Of a DNA stretch of 64,000 bases, positions 36,580 to 45,249 are shown piece by piece. The stretch's first letter is position 1; each line of letters starts with the position of its first letter. Source of the DNA: JBGSUZ01 sp043770095 (GTDB lineage: Bacteria; Bacillota; Clostridia; Peptostreptococcales; Acidaminobacteraceae); contig JAYVIR010000087.1 of NCBI GenBank assembly GCA_043770095.1, positions 20,207 through 84,206 on the forward strand, given 5' to 3'. The notes under the pieces were generated by a model, which worked only from the letters and a program-made list of their open reading frames with translations, was not told the DNA's origin and ran no database searches. A program made the translations under genes and the position numbers.

Positions 36580-37611
36580 CTATTTACCTGTTGAGTATAT
36601 GTATATCTCTTGATCTGCGATGTTAGCCATTTTCTCTTTTTTCTCTTCTGGAATTGTGACAACGCCATCTATTCCATCGCTAATAAATCTCTCTTGCGGA
36701 TTCTTGTCAAAATACTCAATGTAATTATACAATCCGACATTATCAACCTTCATTTCACTTGCCCGTATTCTAGGAATGCTTGTAGGGTCAAACCTTGTGT
36801 CATATGGTGAATAAGCAGGGTTCCACCCGACATTTAAAATTGCAATGTTTTCATAAGGAACGTCATTGAAACTTCCAGAAGCTAAATTAGTAGTAAGGGT
36901 ATGATCTTTGGGTCTTATTCCAAAAGGGAGTGCGAACGTATTGACTTCATAATCTGGCTTTTTTATAAGGCTCTTCAAAAACTGAGCTTGGGCGCCGATT
37001 TCCTTTTGAATTTCATCTTTTGTTGTGCTTTTAAAGTTCACATGATTTTGCGTATGATTGCCAACATCCATTCCATTTTCAATAATATAATTGATTTTTT
37101 CGCTTTCAAAACCCTTTTGGTTGAAAGGGCATGAACCGGTTAGAAAGAAGGTCGCTTCAAGTGGGAAATCGTTATGACTTTTATGGAAATCCATCAATAT
37201 TTCTACTGCAGATGCTTTATTGGCGCTTCCATCATCCAGGTACTCAAAATTATTTTTATTGCCATCATCAAAAGTAATCACTATTGGCGTAAAACCTTGC
37301 TTCGTTGTGATATGACCACTTACATAATCGCTTAAACTAATTGGCCTATAACCCTTGTCGTATAAGGTATTCAGATCTTTAATAAAATTGGCTGGCGTTC
37401 TAACCCACTCTTTTTCTTCGTTTCCAATATTGTGATACATTAATACCATAATTTTTCCAGCCTCATTAGGCTTTAATTTTAAATCGATATTTACTTTAGG
37501 ATCTACTATCTCAGAAACTGCTTCTATATTTTTTTTTGTGATTTCTGCCGTATTCGCACAGCTTGTCATCAAAAGAGTACTTAAAATAATGATCAGGAAC
37601 TTTTTATTCAT
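36580..37611 (-). CDS. polysaccharide deacetylase lipoprotein
   Basis: A 343-residue lipoprotein (lipobox LLMTSC, Cys18) with a NodB-type deacetylase domain. It shows the metal-binding TFDDG near residue 125, the two-histidine motif NHTQNH near 185, and the start motif MVLMYHNIG. The family removes N-acetyl or other acyl groups from peptidoglycan or exopolysaccharide outside the membrane. It precedes the DUF4015 lipoprotein on the same transcript. Ribosome binding site GAGAGGTTGAT is upstream. Similar deacetylases with an extended MYHNI N-terminus occur in exopolysaccharide modification. Confidence 0.9.
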   Translation of the reverse strand: MNKKFLIIILSTLLMTSCANTAEITKKNIEAVSEIVDPKVNIDLKLKPNEAGKIMVLMYHNIGNEEKEWVRTPANFIKDLNTLYDKGYRPISLSDYVSGHITTKQGFTPIVITFDDGNKNNFEYLDDGSANKASAVEILMDFHKSHNDFPLEATFFLTGSCPFNQKGFESEKINYIIENGMDVGNHTQNHVNFKSTTKDEIQKEIGAQAQFLKSLIKKPDYEVNTFALPFGIRPKDHTLTTNLASGSFNDVPYENIAILNVGWNPAYSPYDTRFDPTSIPRIRASEMKVDNVGLYNYIEYFDKNPQERFISDGIDGVVTIPEEKKEKMANIADQEIYIYSTGK

Positions 37612-37728
37612 ATCAACCTCTCATTAATCTACAAATGTACTAACGATATACAGTTTTATTGCTCAATATCTATTATACCTTACTAATTCCCAATTTTAGC
37701 GTATATTACAGCCGACTTAATATAAAAA

Positions 37729-37760
37729 ACGACCCAGTTGGTTGATTGCAACTGAGTCGT
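37729..37760 (-). terminator. terminator of the PRC-barrel gene
   Basis: ACGACCCAGTTG (37729-37740) pairs with CAACTGAGTCGT (37749-37760), one mismatch. On the minus strand it is followed by TTTTTTATA. Confidence 0.85.
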
Positions 37761-37818
37761 TAAAAACTTTTTATTTATAGGCTTAATTTCAAGGCGGAAT
37801 TACTCTCTGTAAATTTTA

Positions 37819-38631
37819 TTATTTTAGATTCTTGTTGTCAGTAGTTTCTGATTCGTCAACCCAATATCCTGGTTGATCGTAATATTGATGCAGGTTGGTT
37901 TCATAATCACGGTTTAACAATATTTCGTCAGTGTATTCTGGTGACTGCATAATTTGATCGCGGACTACATTGACGTAAACAATTGATTCAGCCCAATCGA
38001 TACGATCTATCCATTTTGGCGATATCAGGACTTTCTTTCCAGGCCACCAATTTTTTGTATCAATTATTAAGTAACGAATTGCCCAATTTTTATCTTCAAT
38101 AACAAAATCATCTATGTGACCAATGTCGCCGTCCGTGCCGCGAATTGTGTAACCTCTTACAACATCCGTGCTTTGTAAATGAGGATTCCACGAATTGTTA
38201 TCGACTACACTTTTTTCTTTATTTATAACATTTGTGGGGAATCCGGCAGTCATTCCTAAATTCATGCCGTTTTCAATGTATGGACTAGATCCCCATATGG
38301 ATGCACCACCCCAATATATTGGATGCCCATAATAACTATATACCGATTCCTCGTATTGCTGTGAAACCGGTTTATCAGTTTCCAGAAGTGGGCTCTCTTC
38401 AATCTTTTTCTTGGTCAAATTGATTGAGATGTTGCCATCTTCTTTATTTATAGTAGTCAGCTCATATGGCGAAATCAGAACCTGCCAACCCGTTAGCCAG
38501 CCCCTTGTTTGGGCAATCAGATAACGAATTGTCCAATAGTGGTCATCAAAATAAAATTCCTCGACCTTTCCTATTTCACCGTCAAGACTGTTCAATTTAT
38601 ATCCTTTTAGCGTTTTAGATTTGATTAACAT
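37819..38631 (-). CDS. tandem PRC-barrel domain protein
   Basis: About 270 residues with two PRC-barrel domains: residues 1-80 (GYKLNSLDGEIGKVEEFYFD, TIRYLIAQTRGWLTGWQVLI) and about 155-240 (GYTIRGTDGDIGHIDDFVIE, AIRYLIIDTKNWWPGKKVLI), joined by a Gly/Trp/Tyr-rich linker. The two repeats are clearly homologous. PRC barrels appear in stress and photosynthetic proteins and in RimM, as small protein- or ligand-binding modules. I chose the ATG at 38631 because AAAGGATGG lies 5 bases upstream; earlier in-frame ATGs fall inside that site. There is no signal peptide. The function is unknown. Confidence 0.82.
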   Translation of the reverse strand: MLIKSKTLKGYKLNSLDGEIGKVEEFYFDDHYWTIRYLIAQTRGWLTGWQVLISPYELTTINKEDGNISINLTKKKIEESPLLETDKPVSQQYEESVYSYYGHPIYWGGASIWGSSPYIENGMNLGMTAGFPTNVINKEKSVVDNNSWNPHLQSTDVVRGYTIRGTDGDIGHIDDFVIEDKNWAIRYLIIDTKNWWPGKKVLISPKWIDRIDWAESIVYVNVVRDQIMQSPEYTDEILLNRDYETNLHQYYDQPGYWVDESETTDNKNLK

Positions 38632-38712
38632 AAGAACCATCCTTTCTTCTATCAATAGCGTTTTGACTATTCAGCTATAAAGATGAGGTAACCCGAATTA
38701 ATCTCAATACCA

Positions 38713-38726
38713 AACCGGCGCCGGTT
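38713..38726. other. GC-rich perfect palindrome
   Basis: AACCGGCGCCGGTT, a perfect 14-bp palindrome in AT-rich surroundings, flanked by CTCAA and TTGAG (38703-38729). It sits between the GNAT-nitrilase gene and the PRC-barrel gene and could be an operator or an RNA hairpin. No regulator is suggested. Confidence 0.5.
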
Positions 38727-38786
38727 GAGTATCTTATTTACCACCCTATTCCAATTACTAGAGCCTGTCAAATGACAAAATTAATT

Positions 38787-40343
38787 TCAGTTACCTAAAA
38801 AGGTCTTACTCTTGAGTTCTTTCAACTGGTATAGATCAAGTCTTCTGTTCTTTAATAAAGTGACTGTTCCAGATTTTCTAGAACGTTTCAATAACTCTAA
38901 ATCGATGTCTCCAACAATAACCATCTCAAGATTAGGTGTACATTCAGCCATTATGCCATCCCTTGGAAAAGAAAAATCAGAAGGGGTAAAAATAGCTGAT
39001 TGAGCATACTGAATATCCATATTTTCAACATGCGTTAAATTGCCCACAGTGCCAGAAATCACGGTGTAGACTTGATTTTCAACGGCTCTCGCCTGAGCAC
39101 AATACCGCACTCGCAAATACCCTTGACGCTCATCTGCGCAAAAAGGCACAAAAATAATATTGGCACCCTTTTCAGTAACAATACGCGCAAGCTCAGGAAA
39201 CTCAATATCATAGCATATGAGAATCGCAATTTTCCCACAGTCCGTATCAAATACGTTTATCTCATTGCCAGTTGAAATGCCCCACCACTGTTGCTCATTT
39301 GGGGTTATGTGCAACTTATACTGCTTTTCGATCGTCCCGTCTCTTCTAAAAAGGTACGATATGTTGTAAATCATGCCGTTCTCTTCAACAAAATGAGACC
39401 CGCCAATGATGTTCACATTGTATCTGACAGCAAAATGTGTGAAAATTTCAATGTAACGTTCTGTGTAAGTTGTCAATTTTCGCACGGATAAACTTGGCGT
39501 ATCTTGATCCATAAACGACAATAACTGAGTGGTGAAAATTTCAGGAAAAACCACAAAATCGGATTTATAGTTAGACGCGACATCCACATAATACTCACAT
39601 TGATGCGCAAATTCTTCAAAGGAATTGATTTTTTTCATCATGTATTGGATCACGCAGATCCGTACAGGGAAGGCCGTTTTAAAATGATGGGTATTGGTTG
39701 ATTGGTACTCTATGTTATTCCATTCCATGAGTGTGGCATATTGCAAAGACGCACTATCATCGGGCAGATATTTCTTGATAATTCGCTTCAAAACAAAGCC
39801 ACTGCTCAATTGGAAGGTCAAAATCGGATCATAAAGGTTAAGGGATATGACTTCTCGAACGTATTCTCTTGCCGTCATTTTGTCGGCGTGCTCAGCGTAG
39901 CCTGGAATTCGACCACCAATAACGATGCTTTTTAAATTTAATGCATGCGCAAGTTCTTGACGCGCTTTATAAAGTCTTTTACCTATTTTCATATTTCTAT
40001 AGTCTGGATGGACCATCACTTCCATGCCATAAAGGTTGTGACCCTCTGGATTATGATTCGTTATATAGCCATTATCCGTTATTTCAGCCCATGAATGTTG
40101 ATCATTGTACTCATCAAAATTGATGATCAAACTTGAACTAGAACCAATAATAACACCTTCCGATTCCACGCAAATTTGTCCCTCGGGAAAGAGATTTATA
40201 TGACTTTCTAGCTGCGCAATTGACCACGGATCCATGTTTGGAAAACATGACTTCTGCAGATTGATAATGGCTTGAATATCTTCTCTGGTGATTGTACGAA
40301 CCGTTACAATTTTCTCGAATTTTGACAAATCTATATCTGACAT
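38787..40343 (-). CDS. GNAT acetyltransferase-carbon-nitrogen hydrolase fusion
   Basis: A 518-residue fusion. Residues 1-210 are a GNAT domain (ITREDIQAIINLQKSCFP, MEVMVHPDYRNMKIGKRLY with the acetyl-CoA loop). Residues 225-510 are a nitrilase-superfamily hydrolase: the Glu in VVFPEIFTTQL, the Lys in QYKLHITPNEQQW and the Cys in IAILICYDIEFPELAR form the triad. Fusions of this design are known in Bacillus and relatives. The ATG at 40343 has a perfect GAGGAGG site; 53 extra upstream in-frame residues look non-coding. The amide substrate is unknown. Confidence 0.9.
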   Translation of the reverse strand: MSDIDLSKFEKIVTVRTITREDIQAIINLQKSCFPNMDPWSIAQLESHINLFPEGQICVESEGVIIGSSSSLIINFDEYNDQHSWAEITDNGYITNHNPEGHNLYGMEVMVHPDYRNMKIGKRLYKARQELAHALNLKSIVIGGRIPGYAEHADKMTAREYVREVISLNLYDPILTFQLSSGFVLKRIIKKYLPDDSASLQYATLMEWNNIEYQSTNTHHFKTAFPVRICVIQYMMKKINSFEEFAHQCEYYVDVASNYKSDFVVFPEIFTTQLLSFMDQDTPSLSVRKLTTYTERYIEIFTHFAVRYNVNIIGGSHFVEENGMIYNISYLFRRDGTIEKQYKLHITPNEQQWWGISTGNEINVFDTDCGKIAILICYDIEFPELARIVTEKGANIIFVPFCADERQGYLRVRYCAQARAVENQVYTVISGTVGNLTHVENMDIQYAQSAIFTPSDFSFPRDGIMAECTPNLEMVIVGDIDLELLKRSRKSGTVTLLKNRRLDLYQLKELKSKTFLGN

Positions 40344-40510
40344 AGGAGTCCTCCTCAACCGATATGCTAAGCACATCGTGCTTATTATACATACCCCGTG
40401 AGGGCGAAAGGAAACATTTAGCTTACAGAGTACAGGTGAAAATCGGCTTATCAAAATTATGAGATTCACAATAGCTACTATCCGTAAATACGCGTTCATC
40501 ATTCAATATA

Positions 40511-41677
40511 TTAAAAGTTATTTTTACGCAAGGTTTCACTGCTAATAATCATTCCAAGAACAAATAGTAATAAGGCATAAGGTAGAATTTCCATACTTGA
40601 AAAAGCAGATACCGAACCTATCAGTGGCGGCATAAATGTACAGCCTACATAGGCGAATGCCATGGATAATCCTACGATTGACTGAGATGCACCTCTACCA
40701 AAACGTGTAGGTGTTAGCTGAATCATACTCGGAAAAATTGGTGCACAACCAAGTCCAATTAAAATGAGTCCCGGCATACAAAATGCAGTTGGAAGTGGCA
40801 AAAGAAGCATAAGAACACCGACTGTCATTATAGCTAGCCCAGCTCGTATAAGCGTTTCTCCTTTAATTTTGTTTGCTATCATTCCAGACAAAAAACGCCC
40901 TATCGTAATGCCGCCATAATACAAAGATGTCCACATCGCTGCATCTGCAGGTGTTACGCCTCTTTGTGTGGTCAAGTAACTTGCGGCCCATAATCCCGCT
41001 GCGGCTTCAAATGAACAGTAGAGTAAAAAGGTTATAAGCACTAGCTTTACGCCTTTTATACCAAAGGCTTTTCGATTTGATATAAATTCATTGTTTTCAC
41101 CTAGTTGCTCACCAGATTCAGTTCCTAGTTTTTTCCACATAGGCAAAGTCATTATTAATATTGCTACAAGAAGAACTTGAAGGACTCCTACAGTCACATA
41201 ACCGTCGCGCCAGGTTCCATTCCTTGAGAGTAAAAATGCTAGAATCAATGGTCCTCCCGCAGCACCAACTCCCCAAAAACAGTGGAGCAAATTCATATGG
41301 CGCGGTTTATAGTGTAACGCAACAAAGTTATTTAAGGTTGCATCTACTGCACCCGCACCCAGACCAAGTGGGATTGCAAAAAATATAAGGTGCCATATTG
41401 AATTTGATAACGAAAACCCAATAAGTGCTACGGTTGTCATTGCAACACTTACTGCAACGACTCTACCCGTATCGAATTTTTGCATAATTCTAGAGGCATA
41501 TAAACTCGATATGATACTGCCACCACTGATCATCATGGCAATTACCCCTGCAAACTCAATTGACACACCAAGTTCTGAGTGCATGATTGTCCATGATGAA
41601 CCCAGTAAAGCATCCGGTAATCCTAAACTAATAAATGCCAAGTAAATAATGATTAATAATGCCATTTGTTTACTCAC
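40511..41677 (-). CDS. MFS transporter
   Basis: About 388 residues with some 12 hydrophobic segments, typical of the major facilitator superfamily (YLAFISLGLPDALLGSSW, GLGAGAVDATLNNFVALHY, MSGMIANKIKGETLIRAG). It starts at a GTG at 41677 that overlaps the stop codon (GTGA) of the threonine-aldolase-like gene, so translation is coupled. An ATG 4 codons later is the alternative. The pairing suggests export or import of an amino-acid-like compound. The substrate cannot be told from the sequence. Confidence 0.87.
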   Translation of the reverse strand: MSKQMALLIIIYLAFISLGLPDALLGSSWTIMHSELGVSIEFAGVIAMMISGGSIISSLYASRIMQKFDTGRVVAVSVAMTTVALIGFSLSNSIWHLIFFAIPLGLGAGAVDATLNNFVALHYKPRHMNLLHCFWGVGAAGGPLILAFLLSRNGTWRDGYVTVGVLQVLLVAILIMTLPMWKKLGTESGEQLGENNEFISNRKAFGIKGVKLVLITFLLYCSFEAAAGLWAASYLTTQRGVTPADAAMWTSLYYGGITIGRFLSGMIANKIKGETLIRAGLAIMTVGVLMLLLPLPTAFCMPGLILIGLGCAPIFPSMIQLTPTRFGRGASQSIVGLSMAFAYVGCTFMPPLIGSVSAFSSMEILPYALLLFVLGMIISSETLRKNNF

Positions 41678-42705
41678 CCCATTTTGAGCTCTTTTAAAAT
41701 CTTCAACAGTTCTAAAACATCTTCTTTTGGCGTCGCCCAAGAGGTTACAAATCTTGCTTCCATATGGTTTTCATCGTAAGGCTGTTCGGCTTCATAGTAA
41801 CAAAGCTTTGAAAGTTCGTTGTGAATGGCGTTTGGAAGTATGATAAAGATTAAGTTTGTTGATGGATTCGTTACTAGCTCGTATCCAAGTTCCAAAATGC
41901 CATTTTTTAAAATAGCAGCCATTTCATTGGTGTGCTTTGCCATTTCAAAATATAAGTCATCTTCAAATAAGGCTTTAAATTGAACGCCTAACAGCCTGCC
42001 CTTTGCAAGAAGCGCACCTCTTTGTTTGATTGAAAAACGCATATGCTCTTTCAAATGGCTATTGGTAATGACTAAAGCTTCCCCAAATAGGATGCCATTT
42101 TTTGTGCCGCCTATCGAAAAGGCATCCGTTAGATTAGCGATGTCTTCAATGGTCATGTCATTGTCCGCACAGGTAAGGGCATTCGCCAGTCTTGCACCAT
42201 CTAAGTAAAGATAAAGCCCATATTTGTCACAAGTTTTCCTTAAGTCTTGCAGCATCGCTTTGGTGTAAATGGTGCCTGTTTCAGTTGCATTTGATATGTA
42301 GACTAATTTGGGCAATACCCAATGTTCATCCGCGTGCTTTAAAATGGCAGCATCAATCATTTGCGTGGTGAATAAACCATCTTTCGATTCCATTTCAATT
42401 ATTTTATGCCCGGTCGCTTCAATGGCGCCCGTTTCGTGTACAGATACATGTCCTAGATCCGTTGCAATAACAGCTTCATAGGGTCTTAAAAAATGTGCGA
42501 TTGCGATTGTGTTTGTCTGTGTTCCGGTCACTAAAAAATGAACATCTGCGTCAAGTCTGTTAATTCTTTTCTTAATAAGCATGGCCGCTTCAGTTGTTAT
42601 GTCATCAACGCCATAACCAACGTGCTGCTGCCTATTCGTTTTTACGAGTGCGTCGAGTACTTTCTCATGTGCGCCTTCTGAGTAATCATTCATGAAATAT
42701 AGCAT
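41674..42705 (-). CDS. threonine aldolase-like PLP enzyme
   Basis: A PLP-dependent beta-eliminating lyase of about 343 residues, closest in pattern to low-specificity L-threonine aldolases (Thr to Gly plus acetaldehyde). The PLP lysine is in FSIGGTKNGILFGEAL, preceded by YLDGARLANAL with the cofactor-binding Asp and Arg. The N-terminal MLYFMNDYSEGAHEKVL starts at the ATG at 42705 behind GGAGAG; the longer frame to 42771 has no ribosome binding site and adds 22 unlikely residues. The stop overlaps the MFS start. Confidence 0.87.
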   Translation of the reverse strand: MLYFMNDYSEGAHEKVLDALVKTNRQQHVGYGVDDITTEAAMLIKKRINRLDADVHFLVTGTQTNTIAIAHFLRPYEAVIATDLGHVSVHETGAIEATGHKIIEMESKDGLFTTQMIDAAILKHADEHWVLPKLVYISNATETGTIYTKAMLQDLRKTCDKYGLYLYLDGARLANALTCADNDMTIEDIANLTDAFSIGGTKNGILFGEALVITNSHLKEHMRFSIKQRGALLAKGRLLGVQFKALFEDDLYFEMAKHTNEMAAILKNGILELGYELVTNPSTNLIFIILPNAIHNELSKLCYYEAEQPYDENHMEARFVTSWATPKEDVLELLKILKELKMG

Positions 42706-42745
42706 AATGTCTCTCCTTAATGTGTGTTCATCGTCTGATGAATGC

Positions 42746-43816
42746 TTAGCCTTTATACCGATTATATCCAATTTCCAACCACTCGTAAAATGTGTTCATG
42801 AGGTGCGTTTTCACTTCTGGATAGCCCATCTCCGACAGCGCTTCCGCTACAGACTCCAAGGTACACAAACCCATTGGTTTTTGATTCCTTCGAAGTTCAT
42901 ACTGACTTTTAGGCAAATGAACAAGTTTGACCTTTGGTAGCGCCAACAGTGCCGGACTTTGAAGGATCATTTTCTGAGACTGCTGCCAAGTAGCATCTAT
43001 GACGACCAACCGTAGCGGTTTTTGTAATTCTCCTTTATTTTTACAATACTGTTCTAACGGTATAGCGTCCTCCGATGGGTAGAGAAGGACCGTTTCATAA
43101 TCTGAACTCATATGCGAAATTTGCTCCGTTAGCGTATATCTATGCCAAATGAGTTCTTTTGTGCACTCTGGCAAACTCCGCTGAATGACATGCCCCGTGT
43201 TGGACGGTTTAAGTATTTCCTTCGGATGGTATACCAGAACAATCTCAAACGACTGTTTTTGAAGTGTTTCTAATTCTTGAACTGGCAGTAAATACGCATG
43301 AACCTTTTCCCCAACTTGATCTACCAAGTGTGGCATTCTTTTTTCCATATAAGCGATGCGCCACACCGTCCGGCGATGCTGCTTTTCCTTTAATAACTTA
43401 TAGTGCTGTCGACTGTAAAAATCCACTAAGCCCACATCGTTGGCAAGACAGACCAGTTCTATTTTCTTAGCACCTCTAGCGAAAGCTTCCCACTCTGCAT
43501 GCATCAGCAATAAGCTACCAAGACCGGTGCCTCTCCTGCCAGGTAGCACCGCTAGCTTGTTCAGTCTAGCGCGAACCGGGCTGGCAAAAATCAGCGCCAC
43601 ACAGCCAATCAGTTCATCTTTATCATATGCCCCGATCCATATAGCGTCTTTTGCCTCAAGTGCATCAAAATCTGCTTTGGAAAAATGAACACCGCTGTGT
43701 ATAAAGTTGCCAAGTTCAAATTGATCATGGCTCGTCTGAAAAGCCGCATGAATGATGGGACTGAGTAGATCGTATGTTGGTTGTTGTATTTGTCTTACGT
43801 AATTATAGTTATTCAA
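42746..43816 (-). CDS. GNAT-DTW domain fusion (putative tRNA acp3U synthase linked to an acetyltransferase)
   Basis: A 356-residue fusion. Residues 1-155 form a GNAT domain (LIGCVALIFASPVRARLNKL, VLPGRRGTGLGSLLLMHAEW as acetyl-CoA loop). From about 160 it is a DTW-domain protein (TapT/YfiP type, which transfers 3-amino-3-carboxypropyl from SAM to tRNA uridine): LLYPSEDA, the DATW motif in LVVIDATWQQSQKM and the conserved LRRNQKPMGLCTLESVAEAL. The usual N-terminal zinc-finger-like cysteines of DTW proteins are not seen. Both domain boundaries are clear. It precedes the threonine-aldolase-like gene by 40 bp. Confidence 0.82.
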   Translation of the reverse strand: MNNYNYVRQIQQPTYDLLSPIIHAAFQTSHDQFELGNFIHSGVHFSKADFDALEAKDAIWIGAYDKDELIGCVALIFASPVRARLNKLAVLPGRRGTGLGSLLLMHAEWEAFARGAKKIELVCLANDVGLVDFYSRQHYKLLKEKQHRRTVWRIAYMEKRMPHLVDQVGEKVHAYLLPVQELETLQKQSFEIVLVYHPKEILKPSNTGHVIQRSLPECTKELIWHRYTLTEQISHMSSDYETVLLYPSEDAIPLEQYCKNKGELQKPLRLVVIDATWQQSQKMILQSPALLALPKVKLVHLPKSQYELRRNQKPMGLCTLESVAEALSEMGYPEVKTHLMNTFYEWLEIGYNRYKG

Positions 43817-43989
43817 AGGACACCTGTACTTTCAAATGAAGCTGTTTCATCGCCTAGAGCTATGCTCTGAGAAATTGATTACAGCCGTTTTAGGGAATTA
43901 TTTACTAATAATAGTGGTGTATCACCATATACATAATGCACCAATATCAGTATATTGTAAATATCATTCCAATATTGATATAATGCAAA

Positions 43990-44436
43990 TTAAAATTGAT
44001 AAGCGAACAGTGTATGGATTACCAATACAATAGTAAACATGATTAAAATTCCTGCAATCATAAGACTCAGAGTCTTCGAATAGCCGCTCGGTGTTATCTG
44101 CCCTCTTTTGTCTAATCTTTTAACGATGGGATGCAGCCGCCAAAAGTAGGTGGCAATCGATACGATCATGACGGCTACAGAACAAATCTTAGTCACTTCA
44201 TTTGCGGTTAATAAAACAACGATTAACAACAGGATAAAAATCAACTTGGTTCCCGCCACCCAATTTGTCATGTAGCTTGCAAATAAATGCGTGTCTTCAT
44301 CGGCTTTCGAACTTTCCCAATGTTTGAAAACTGCGACGCCATTGCCGCGCTTAGAATCTGGCGCGAAATATAATATACAGACGTTTGCTGTCTCCATCAC
44401 GATAAAAATGATGATTGAAATATCTAATAAATTCAT
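43990..44436 (-). CDS. four-helix membrane protein of unknown function
   Basis: About 148 residues with four membrane segments (near residues 3-22, 60-80, 85-105, 125-146), no signal peptidase site and no cofactor motif. The ATG at 44436 is preferred because GGAGG lies 8 bases upstream. A soluble loop (SKRGNGVAVFKHWESSKADEDTH) joins helices 1 and 2. The family is not recognised by name. It is a single gene flanked by non-coding DNA. Confidence 0.7.
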   Translation of the reverse strand: MNLLDISIIIFIVMETANVCILYFAPDSKRGNGVAVFKHWESSKADEDTHLFASYMTNWVAGTKLIFILLLIVVLLTANEVTKICSVAVMIVSIATYFWRLHPIVKRLDKRGQITPSGYSKTLSLMIAGILIMFTIVLVIHTLFAYQF

Positions 44437-44533
44437 CTTTATACCTCCATTTCTCCTTTTTATTTTCAAATATTTGATTGATTATCTGTATCATACCACT
44501 CAACTTATTCGCTGTACCCCTCCAATCTAATTA

Positions 44534-44710
44534 TTATTTCCAATCAATTCTCTTGAAGGCAAGACAATGCTTCTTCCACAACGGTTTGCGGTTTGACAGA
44601 GTGCTGATCACCTGAGATTCAATTAAAAATCCAGGTGAAATCTTTGTGTTATCCTTTCGCCATTTGATTTGTGAATTAAAGGCTTCCATTAAAGAATTCC
44701 GTGGTTTTAG
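44534..44710 (-). pseudogene. C-terminal remnant of an unidentified gene
   Basis: An open frame of 58 codons without a plausible start and bounded upstream by TAG (44711-44713). It ends in a protein-like sequence (NSLMEAFNSQIKWRKDNTKI ... PLWKKHCLAFKRIDWK). Its codon use and composition resemble a real C-terminus. The parent family is not recognised. Confidence 0.4.
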
Positions 44711-45249
44711 CTATTCAATATAATTTGTAAACTATAGGCAAATTAGATAATTTGATCGCAGTTATTTATTGATTAATTTTACATTTGGATGCTAGGTTAA
44801 AACAATCTACAAAAATTCCAAAACTCCAAATTTGATTCAAGTCGTAAAGCTTGCGATTTTATTATTGCAGCCTAGTCGAGTCGAAACCTTAAACTACCTG
44901 ATAAAACGCTTAACTACTTTTAATTGCCTTCATCATTATTATTTTGTGCAACTCAATATTGCTACTTAAAAAGATCAAACAAGCCTCTTTATTGAGCAGA
45001 AAACAAAGGCAGAAACCTTGTTGAATGGTATAACGCCATCTAAGAAATGATTTATTTCGACTTATGCTAAAAGAAGCCGTCAATTTGGATTAGTCTCCAA
45101 AATGACGGCTTCACTTCAATACAATAACCTGGGATAAACATTGACATCTCTCAGTATACGACAAAGTCAGTGAATCGAAATTATCATTTTTTATATTCCT
45201 CGATCACTTGATCTCGCTCAAATTAACTTTATGATTTGTCATCAGATAT
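44711..45249. other. non-coding stretch with isolated hairpin
   Basis: No gene is seen. A 17-bp stem with one mismatch and a 6-base loop is present: GAAGCCGTCAATTTGGA (45073-45089) with 45096-45112. It resembles an intrinsic terminator left from a lost gene, with a weak T-run. The rest is AT-rich without clear structure. Confidence 0.5.

Noticed and set aside
38787..40343. GNAT-nitrilase fusion as a novelty
   Set aside because: This architecture is already known in Bacillus-type genomes, so it is listed only as a gene.
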